Assembly: GCA_037178675.1 (NCBI GenBank)
Contig: JAYMGJ010000778.1
Coordinates: forward strand, 1 to 32,109
DNA from: Scleroderma bovista
Lineage: Eukaryota > Basidiomycota > Agaricomycetes > Boletales > Sclerodermataceae
Reading direction: 5' to 3'
DNA length: 32,109 bases
Below are positions 10,045 through 19,252 of this stretch, in pieces (the first letter of the stretch is position 1; the number at the start of each line of letters is the position of its first letter). Position numbers and translations under genes: made by a program. The notes beneath the pieces are model-generated. The model saw only the letters and a program-made list of their open reading frames with translations, searched no databases and had not been told where the DNA came from.

Positions 10045-10842
10045 AAGCTTGTGAACAACATTCATGTGTACGTGCGTGCAAATTGATTGTGTAGTTTTCG
10101 TGATGTTCTATGTCTGTCGCAGGTACTTACGAGTTGCATAGTATGGGCTGTTCTATCCATCTCTGTGCACAAGTTACTTTTCTTGTGCACTTGCTACTAT
10201 GTGTTTATACATACGTGACTCTAGTTCAACCGGTCCTCCATGGTGTTCAAGTGACCCTCGATATCTCTTTGCTCCAATCAGGTATTCGGACCGGGGTCTT
10301 CTTCGCGACCGGTAAGGATGGACTCATGTGCTGTAAACCTTTGTCATCGTCAGACCCTTTCATGTCCCGCTGGTTTCCGAGCTTTTCATCAAATCCGTCG
10401 GCGCAATGTATTTTCGCACTGTTGGTAAGGCGTGGCAGTTAAATGCTCAGGAGGATGATGAAAGGATGGTGGACAGTGTGCTGGCCAGGATGTAACGAAA
10501 ACAGTGAAAAAGAATAGCAGGCGTCTTCAGTGCACGCCCATAATACCCATTTATGTGCATGGATACATATTGGGGGCGAAGCAGTGCGTGGGCGACCCAC
10601 AGATTGTCGGTTATTGGATGGACCCTATGAAAAAACGTTGGATCGCACCGCTCGACCTTCCCTTTCTTGCTACAAACTAGAGCGCCAATCAAAACTTCGC
10701 GAGCCAATGAGGTTTCCATAATTACGAACTCGATTTCACATTCAATACGGCCGAGCTTGCGCCGGCAGCCACCTTGTTTACAATGTAGGTTAGTTTCTCC
10801 CGTCTTGAACCTTCAAGACACTTCGAAGTCTGATGGCACCAT
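10045..10842. other. Gene-poor region, left part
   Basis: Downstream of the F-box gene. I see no coding sequence with family resemblance. The only structure noted is a short inverted repeat at 10165-10190, listed separately. Confidence 0.4.
10165..10190. repeat. Short perfect inverted repeat (hairpin)
   Basis: Arms GTGCACAAG (10165-10173) and CTTGTGCAC (10182-10190) pair perfectly around an 8-nt loop. It lies 121 nt after the F-box stop codon, so it could form in that transcript's 3' UTR. Function is unknown; a 9-bp arm can arise by chance. Confidence 0.5.
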
Positions 10843-11220
10843 ATGTCCTTACATAGTCTCAAGGACGTAACAATTGCCCATGATGCCCTGTGCACATTAT
10901 GTGTTCAGACTATCGATCATGGCTACAACCACAACTTCGACCACAGCCACCACGACGATGACAACTCCAACAACTCCAATCCTCAGGCTCCAACGTTTGA
11001 ACTCGCGCCCTCCAACCTACTATATGTTGCCTTATCGTGCAGCCGAGGACGAAACAACATCAGACTCTTGCGGGACTTTGATGACAGGTTATTAACACAA
11101 CACCCAAGTAAACATTTGCGACAGGAAAGCAAACGGTTGGCAGTGTTAGATACAGCCATCATACAGAACAATATTTACTCGGTTTCAACGCAATGGCATC
11201 GGGAATTGAACGTTCTTTGA
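10843..11220 (+). CDS. Small hypothetical protein, His/Asp/Asn-rich (doubtful)
   Basis: ATG-initiated open frame of 125 codons. It starts MSLHSLKDVTIAHDALCTLC and contains a low-complexity run of His, Asp and Asn at about residues 28-46. The second half is charged, including QHPSKHLRQESKRLAVLD. I recognise no family. It stands alone in a gene-poor stretch and has no visible splice partners. It may be a chance frame favoured by the CAC/GAC/AAC-type repeat at about 10910-10985. Confidence 0.22.
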   Translation: MSLHSLKDVTIAHDALCTLCVQTIDHGYNHNFDHSHHDDDNSNNSNPQAPTFELAPSNLLYVALSCSRGRNNIRLLRDFDDRLLTQHPSKHLRQESKRLAVLDTAIIQNNIYSVSTQWHRELNVL

Positions 11221-13929
11221 AACGGCGTACAAAAAGCAACACCCTCGCGGGTGTTCAAAAATCGTACCATCCACGTGGCATTTCCAGTGGTAGTGACCCT
11301 GTAAACAAGGTGATGACGTGAGCCCCGGTTCTACCGCTGTGGTCATAACGGTTCTGACCTTGCTGTGAGTCGTAGGGGATATGGCTTCAAACACGCCGAG
11401 TGCCTGAAGTTTCTCCGCTGGGCTGAGGGGACTTTCAGGCCTGATGGCGACGCAAAGAAGGCCAACACAAGGAATCTGGATGTGTCAACATACTGTGATC
11501 CGACCAACCCATTCGAGACAACCTACGAGAACGCAAGGCCAAGACGTCACTAATTACCATAGACGTATTGACTCAGCTCCATGGCCCCCAGCACGAAGGA
11601 ATGTGACCATTTCGTTCCATTTGACAAGGGGCATGCCGCCTCCGCCATATGGTGGATTTAATATACGTTACCTGGAAATGGCCAGCCCAAGTTCAATGCC
11701 TGACCAGTGGCCATTAGCTGTGGTACTGGAGAAGATCCACCCGCGCCGCCACCGCCGCCGGTACATGCATGCACCTGACCGACCGGTCACCGCGATGTTC
11801 ACGTTCTTCTGAGTCTACGCAGCACTTGGTCAGTCAGTGTCAATCTAGAAGCGTTGGTCCCTTCTGGTACAGGAACTTAAATGGCGCCCTACTAGGCCGG
11901 CTGGTAATCATTTTGAGATGATTGCCACATAAACTGCGATTGCGCACGTGTCGCCCACGTTTAGGGATGCCACTGGTTCAGGCAACGTTCAGGAAGGAAG
12001 TGGACTCACCTGTGTATATATGTACTTATGTACCTTGCACACGATGTACACGGCGTGCAGTCAAAGGTGACTCGATTAAGGGGGTTGGTACTGCCAGCTT
12101 CGTACGTTGAGTTGCCTGTGTAGCTGTATGGGCTATGGGTACCAGTGAGGGAACGAATACATCATGGAACCGGCCGTGCGCATTGCGTTAGCAAAAAGTT
12201 CCGAAGCGACTTGATGCGCACCGCTTGGTTTTGGCTGATCTGTGATTCGAACCTATTCCGACCTGATCTGCCTGGCTGGGCTACTATCTTCGAAGCGTGC
12301 GATATCAGGTTGACAAGGATGATAGACTACGGCTTCCTTTGCAGAATTCATGTTCACGGTCATGAACAGGATATCGTACGAAGATGATATGATAAATGCA
12401 CTGTAGCACATACCCGATTCGCTTTGCTTCGCACTCTTTGATCGTCGTGCGCACGCGGAATTTCAAAGGGGCGCGAGATCGAGTGGGTTGCTGTAGCCTA
12501 GACGAGGGTGGCTTGGGGTCTGTACTTGGTCAGGTCTGCCCATACTAGATGCGCTGTGTCGTGACAGAGCTTCCGAGCTGTAAAGGCAGCCAGTTGAACT
12601 GGATATGCGTGGCTTTATTCTGGAAAGAAAAGAATTGGAAACACACGGGGTAGTAGTAGGTGTGACCATGATCCCACCAATGAGGAAAAAGTCTGGAGGA
12701 TCCCGAAGGACGCGGTGTGTGGGAGCAGGTTGGGATTCGCTCGGCTAAAGGAATGGGTAGCGGCATCGTGATTCTCATGCACGTCACAGGTTGCGGTGGT
12801 CATAAGAGCGACTCTACGGCCGACGTCCAGTGCATGTCAGTGGATTTGCGGCGTCGCATCACCGATCTAGTACGACGCAGCATCACATTTAATATTAAAA
12901 TATGAAAGCTCGATCGGGTAGAAACTCGTCCGGGGTAAGAAGACTGATTACAGTGTCGATGTGTGACTGAGAAGCAGGATGGTAGGGGCTAGTACTATGT
13001 AGGTGGGCTGTGTAGCTGAACTGGAAGATAAGCATCATTTGATGAATGAAACGAGTTTGATCTGAGATAAACCGATCGCGAGGTGCACTGGCGGGAGTTT
13101 ATAAACTACTAATCACCACATGTAGTGGGTGGCAGTGCAGGGCCCTTTGTTTTCTAGGGGGGCAACGCAAAGGTCCTTGAACGAATGTTGATTGGCGAGC
13201 TGGAAAGGAGAACAACATTAAACTCCACAGGCTTGCGGAGTGTGGTGTGGCTTGGGGTTGTAATATAAAGAGCAACAGACATCCCTGAGGGCGACGCAAG
13301 GCTTCCGGCGGACAGTGCACCCAGGACTGGGAGAGAATACACATTGTTCCCTCTTCGCTGTCGAATTTTACGTCGAGTGGTGAAGGTACGAGAGTCAGGA
13401 ACCAAAGCATTGGGTAATGGACAGCCTTGTTAACAACGCAAAGCAAAAGGGAGTCGACTTGCCATGAGGGTCTAAAGAAGGTCGAACATGTCATGCGGAA
13501 GACTCCGAGTGGGGTTATTGAAGTTGACGAGGAGAAGCTAGCATGGAGAGGACGGGTTATCTGCAATCAATTGGATATGACTAGGGTCGAGGGTTTGTCG
13601 GCAAGCGAGCGTCTTTGTATGTGGAGTCGAGCCCGTGGGACCGGAAACGCAAGACACGTGTCGGATGGGAAGTCGAGAAAGGGGCTGCCGTGAGCGGAAC
13701 ACCGGGGCGAGGCGTGCGGGGAATTCCCGGCTGTTGCGGATTATTTTCGTCCCATTTGTTGGGATTTTATCTGCAATGTCCATATGGGGATGCGACAGCC
13801 ATTTCCTCCTTTGGGGTTGCTGTATCTACATATTCGTTGTGTCAGTCCCATTTGCAAACCAAAAAAACAGGTCCCCCGATTGTTTTTCCTGCCTGGACGC
13901 TGCGTTTCTTGTCGTCCCAACGCTCGTTC
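11221..13929. other. Gene-poor region, right part, and GATA-gene upstream sequence
   Basis: About 2.7 kb without a coding sequence I can support. Open frames on both strands are short and none resembles a known domain. The last several hundred bases must include the promoter and 5' leader of the GATA factor. A longer leader with introns is possible but cannot be seen. Confidence 0.4.
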
Positions 13930-16825
13930 ATGCCATCCATCGTCAACCTCAAGTTCAAGGCATGTGGGATTTAACCTGGTACTTTCTCCCGTCTCACTCC
14001 CGACTCCAGGGAAATAAATCCTTTGTCGCTTTCAGCAATCTAAGCGACACCGAGTCGCTCACAAAGACATGGAAGGTTCGTGCTCGATCGCCATCTAACG
14101 CGTGTTGATCCACGACCCCCTTTCCAGGTGTGCACAAAGGTCGCCAGTTATCTCGAGCAGGGCCAACGCCTCGAGAACCTCTCCTGGAGGCTCTGGCACC
14201 TCCAGTCCCTCATTGTCGAAACCGACAACGCCAAGTCAAAGAGGGAGTTCAAGAAGCTCTCAAAGATCATGGGCGACAAACTCGACAGGGAAAAGGGCAG
14301 GTGCGGTCACCCAAGCCCTCCTCCTCCCCCTCCACCCTAACTCGCATCCACCGCAGGAACATCGAGGAGCTTGAGGCTCCTGATTTCAAGCGCAACGCTT
14401 CCACCGATCTCATTTGCCAGCGCGCAGCCGAGCGCGAGCGCAGTCGCGAGGCCAGTCAGAATGCCAAACCTGGCACCATCAAACGTATGCAGTTTACCTT
14501 TTCAATCGACCAACCTACCCCCGCCGGCCCCAATCTCGTCAGCAAACCAGACCTCAAACCCTCTGCTGAGTTCAAGGAAACGACTTCCCGGCGCGGTCGT
14601 CAGGCCACTCGTGCTCTCGTCGCGGGCGACGAATCTTATGATACCACCCAAGACTACTCCGCATCGTATGGTTCGCGCAAGCGCAAGAGCCCCTTTTCGT
14701 CCCAAGTCCAGTCCGCTCTCAGATTTCCCACTCTCTTCTCAACCGATTTCGGTCCCTCAGCGCTTCTCTCAGCGTCTCCGTCTTTGTCCACCCCTATGAA
14801 CTACGGCGAAGACGTCACCAACTCTTCCCTTTCCCATTCCCTCAGCATCTTACGTCCTACCATTGAACTTCCCCTGGACGAACTTCTCAGTAGCGTCGAC
14901 TCTCCCGAGGAGATCCGCACTACTCCCTTTCAACCTCAAAACGACCACAGGGCCGACAATGACATCGTCATGCGGGATTCTCAGCCTGGTGAGTATATCT
15001 CCCGTGTTCATTCAGACATGTCCCACCAACACGAGGTTTCCTCCAGCTCACAAGGAGCCCCTTCCTTCTGCACCTGCCCCCCAGCCTGCTGTGCCCACTA
15101 AAGTTGGCCCCAGCGCTGGTACGCGTGGTAATACCCCAAATGGTCGTCCTTCTCTTACCGTCAAGACTCAAAACTCCCCTACCGCACGCTCCTCTGGCCC
15201 TGGTGCCACCGCCACCAGTGTCAACCCGGCCTTGCTGCGTGGCAACGGCAACAACTCTGCCCCCGGTGGTGTTAAAGCTGAGTGCTCCAATTGCGGAGCA
15301 ACCCATACACCCCTCTGGCGCCGCGGTCTCAACGATGAATTGAACTGTAATGCGTGCGGGCTGTACTGTAAACTGGTGAGTCATCTATTCTCCATTGCTC
15401 AGGGTGCATTGCTCATATTCTCAATAGCATAAACGTCCCCGCCCAAAGAGTATGCGCTCCAGCCATACCGAGGGGGGGCGGAGCAGCAACCAATCGGCGC
15501 CTCGTCAGGAAGTTGTCGAGGTGACGACGGGTAGGTCGAGTCGTATTACACGCGGCACGACTCAACTTACTGGGGCAGCCGGAACAGCTCAGTGCTATAA
15601 CTGTCACACCACGGCTACCCCTCTCTGGCGGAAGGACGACGAAGGGAAGACGGTGTGCAATGCGTGAGTTCCTTCGTTGTGGCAGTGCCTATGATCCCCT
15701 CCTTCATTGCTGATCCCGATGGTGTTCGTCACCCTAATTAGCTGTGGCCTATAGTAAGTTTTCATCATCCGCAATCCCTTTCCCATGTATATTAATTGGC
15801 TTATTAGCTATAAATTGCATGGATCAGCTCGTCCAATTTCCATGAAGTCCGACATCATTCGCAAACGTTCTCGACACGATGCACGACGCTCTGGCCCGGA
15901 TTCTTCCGATACACCCTCTGCCAGTCCCGGTGCCAGCCGTCGCCCTTCTCCCAACCTCGAACGTTCGCCCACACTTGCTCCTGACTCGACCACACAGCCA
16001 ACGTATGAATTCCCCGAGGAACCCGCGCCGCAAACTTCCTCCTCCTCCGAGCTCATGGGAGCGCTGGGTCAGGAGCCCAGCCAGAATAGCGTCTTTAATC
16101 AGGGCCCTTATAGCAACATATACAATCCTTTCCCTGGACCATACCACCCTGATTACCTCTCTCAAAATTTCCATCTTGCTGGTGACGCCCTGCCTTTTGC
16201 TTCTGTCGAGACGCTTGAGAGTGAGATGAACAATGGAGGTGGCGTGGAACAACGCACGACCAAGCGGAGGCGCATGAGCACAGATTCCACGTCTGCGTCT
16301 GAGCCTCCGTCGTCTGCCGTTTCGTTCTCGTCGTACGCGGAGAGCTTCTCCTCTGCGACATCCCACTCCCGTCGGTCGAGCATGGACTTCCCGTTCTTCA
16401 CGCCATACAGTGTCTTCCGCGGATCGGGCAATGCATTCTGGCATCCGCCTATGCTACCCACTGATCGGTCGCCTCAGTTCATCCATCCCCCGATGTTACC
16501 TGCTGAGGAGCCGACTATGGATTTCTTGCACCCGCCCATGTTGCCGCAGGAGGAGGACAATCTGTTCGCGACGTATCTCCATCCGCCGATGATGCTCCCT
16601 GCAGAGGATCCGAACATGCAGCACCAGAGTCAACAGGCGGCGCAGCAGAAACAGGCCCACTGTGTGCAGCCACAGCCCCAGCAGCAGCACCACCAACAGG
16701 CGCAGCAGTCGCTCGGGCACCAGGGACATCAGGGACGCCATGGGTATCCTGCTGGCAATTATAATAGTGCAAGTAATCAGCAGACGGCGGCGGAGTACTA
16801 CGAATCGGCGATGCAGACGTATTGA
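13930..16825 (+). CDS. GATA transcription factor with two zinc fingers and AreA-like N-terminus
   Basis: Predicted 831-residue nuclear DNA-binding regulator. Exons: 13930-13959, 14010-14075, 14128-14300, 14357-14988, 15047-15375, 15428-15663, 15742-15753, 15808-16825. The N-terminus, with VCTKVASYLEQGQRLENLSW from residue 33 and KRMQFTFS near 132-139, matches the GATA_AreA (DUF1752-type) region. Finger 1 has Cys380, 383, 401 and 404 (CX2C-X17-CX2C) followed by HKRPRPKSM. Finger 2 has Cys466, 469, 487 and 490 followed by HGSARPISMKSDIIRKRSR. No cysteine lies between the fingers, unlike the SreA/Fep1/Urbs1 iron regulators, which have a Cys-rich linker. The C-terminus has four HPPMLP-type repeats and a Gln/His-rich tract. 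Intron 1 uses a GC donor. Finger 2 is finished by a 12-nt microexon. The target genes are unknown; nitrogen control is only suggested by the AreA-like region. Confidence 0.85.
16442..16600 (+). repeat. Four in-frame HPPMLP-type repeats in the GATA factor
   Basis: Coding repeat at residues about 705-757: HPPMLP at 16442, 16484 and 16529, and HPPMMLP at 16580. Spacing is 14, 15 and 17 residues, with acidic and aromatic spacers such as AEEPTMDF. The codons differ between copies, which indicates selection on the peptide rather than a recent DNA expansion. It could be a short linear motif array for binding a co-regulator (inference). Confidence 0.8.
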
Positions 16826-17772
16826 GCTGGCATACACTTGGTTTTTCCTCCCCTTTCGCGCATTATTCACGACTCGATCACGATATCCCTGGCATGTTCC
16901 CGCCTCTCCCTTTTTCTTTTGCACTTGCATCAAGTAGAAACAAGAACAGTGAAGAAGTCGATGTCATGCTCCGTATAAAAATGTGTAGCATTGTATCTTT
17001 TCCCTCTCCTCGTCCGTTATCCGTTTTTCTTTTCTTCCTTTGTAGTATTTGGTGACTCGACTCGGTTTCTCTCTCTCTCTCGGTATACCACGAGGCGCAG
17101 TGTCTCTCTCCGCTGTATATGTGCATTCCACCCTCTCCCACTACATCCTATCACCTTTCCCCCTTTCTTCATTCCTATCTTCCGCCACTATATATATTTT
17201 TCTATCTGGCGGTGTGCAATACGTCGTGGGTGGTATGTAGTACGTTCGCGGCGCGTTTCCATAGGACGGTCCTCGGTCTCGGTATTAGTAGTACTTGGCC
17301 TGTCTGTCGCTTCCTTTTTCTTTTTTACATCACATCTGCGAAGGGCTTCGCAAATCAAGCCCCCCAAGTCAATAGTATCCTCATCTTGTGCTCCTCGAGT
17401 CTTCCCCCCATCTTGCTGTGCATGTGCATATCCCCCCCATTGTTGGTACATATACTATTTACGTACTGGGATGTAGTGTTGCAATGGCTACTAGCATGTT
17501 TGTGTGTAGTGAGCATATTGGTACATATTTTTACTCTATGTAGTGTGTTCTATAGCCATTTTTCTCATGTGCAGCCCATTTCATCTCCACTTGTTCCCCA
17601 CGATTCGTCGGCCGTGTTGACCGCGCAGCGCTGTGTCAGTCACTTGTCATCCTTTTCCACCGCGGCTTTTCATTTCAACTACTCGCACAGCATATCGAAC
17701 TTCACCGCAGTGCTCTTTTGAAATTTCTCAGTGGTGACGATCAGACCGTCTAGAAGAGTCGCTACTAGTACT
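16826..17772 (+). other. Pyrimidine-rich 3' region of the GATA gene and upstream region of the epimerase gene
   Basis: About 950 nt with no supported gene. Long T/C-rich runs dominate from about 16840 to 17200, with more around 17310-17330. Short open frames here are low-complexity Phe/Ser/Pro translations of this bias. A TATAAAAATG string at about 16975 could belong to 3' end formation. The last part must hold the promoter of the downstream gene. Confidence 0.45.
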
Positions 17773-19252
17773 ATGTCTGGGGGCGGACCCATCCGGTATC
17801 TCACGGCGAAGCTTGCGCAGGAGGTGAGCGGAACAGGGGACAAGAAACTCCTTCCTCCTCCTCCCCATCGGCATCATTTTAGCTGTGCTGTGCTGTGCTT
17901 CAACTGTTCCTAATGGCATCCGCAGATCGACGAGGAACTTATGAGTTTGGCGGGAGCGTTCAGTCTGGATCAGGTAAGTGCCACACACAGGCATCGTCTC
18001 CATATGTTATCGTTCGTTGCTGTTGTGCCTGAGACGAACCAACTCGGACATAAATGACCGACAGCTCATACATATATTCTATAGTTGATGGAATTGGCCG
18101 GGTTATCCTGTGCCCAGGCGCTTGCCAAAGTGTACAAGCGGGAAACGCACAAGCGTGTATTGGTTTGCTGTGGGCCGGGGAACCAGGGCGGTGATGGGCT
18201 CGTTGCGGCGAGACATCTTGGTACGTGGCGGTTTTCTGTTTGTTTTCTTGTCTTGTCTTGTCGTCGCGTGTTCCGTTGTGCGGTGAGGCTGATGGCCCCA
18301 TGATTCCATGATGCCCATGATGGCCTTGCTCTGTTCCGTGCGGGGTTCCGGCTTTTTCGCTCTCGACGACGACTTGAACGCGCGCAGCAATGTTTGGATA
18401 CGAACCTACGGTGTATATGCCCAAGGTATGTTCTTCTTCTCCTCCTTCTCCTCCTTCTCCTTCTTCTTTCCGCTCATCACTTGCCTTCTTTGCGGACTGA
18501 TTTTCTCGTCTTGACTTAGCTGGGCTCGAAGGATATATACAAGGTACGATGGCAAGTTGCGTCCCAATCACGCTTCGCCGCCCCTAACCGAACTGTCTTT
18601 CCATTCACAATACCGGTCACATAACGGGGACCTTGCGAAAAAAAAAATGAACTATTTTTTCTCACATACGGATAGCGTCTCCAAAAACAATGCGATAACA
18701 TGGAGATCACAACGCTCCCGCAGGACGTCTCCGCCCTCGAATCGGCCCTTCCGAACACACATGTCATTCTCGATGCCATCTTCGGCTTTTCATTCAAAGG
18801 GCCTGTCAGGCCGCCGTTCGACCAGGTCATCCGGCTCATTCAGGGGTTCGACAAGCCGATCGTGTCCGTTGACATACCGAGCGGATGGGACGTCGAAACG
18901 GGAGCCTCGGCGGAGGGCCCTGTGATTGTGCCTGACGTGTTGGTGAGTTTGACGGCACCCAAAGAGGGCGCGAGGAATTTCAGGGGGAGACATTTCTTGG
19001 GAGGAAGGTTCATACCTAGGTGAGTCCCCCCCCCTTCACCAGTGCGGATTAATCCGTTTACCTTCCCCTTTATTACTTTTTTCCCGTGCCTTTTTGCTGG
19101 GTACTATATGGGTTTTTTTTTGCCTTATTGATGACCCCCTTGGGGATTGCAGAGCACTGGCGAAGAAGTTCGAGCTCAATCTCCCTGACTATCCTGGTAT
19201 AGACCAGGTTACGGAACTCACGCCGCAAAATGAACCGCATGAAGGTGCTTGA
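17773..19252 (+). CDS. NNR1: NAD(P)H-hydrate epimerase (YjeF N-terminal domain)
   Basis: Predicted 246-residue epimerase that interconverts R and S forms of hydrated NAD(P)H, part of the nicotinamide nucleotide repair system. Exons: 17773-17823, 17926-17973, 18085-18220, 18388-18425, 18520-18543, 18676-19019, 19153-19252. Landmarks: [16 protein letters not shown] (residues 63 on), [27 protein letters not shown] (about 131-146), and [13 protein letters not shown] (about 163-175) with the conserved Asp165. The C-terminal GRHFLGGRF and [15 protein letters not shown] blocks are family-typical. Length equals that of the stand-alone epimerase without the hydratase domain that is fused to it in bacteria; the partner dehydratase is not in the window. 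Exons 4 and 5 are only 38 and 24 nt. No targeting peptide is obvious. The family and fold are clear. Confidence 0.93.

Noticed and set aside
13099..13566. 155-codon minus-strand frame upstream of the GATA gene
   Set aside because: No domain, no splice partners and a composition typical of chance translation.
15824..16444. 206-codon minus-strand frame
   Set aside because: Antisense to the GATA factor coding exon; Arg-rich shadow frame.
16640..16720. CAG-rich stretch as a microsatellite
   Set aside because: It encodes an in-frame Gln/His tract of the GATA factor with mixed codons, so it is better described as part of the protein.
17960..18571. 203-codon minus-strand frame
   Set aside because: Antisense to epimerase exons and introns; composition reflects the pyrimidine-rich introns.
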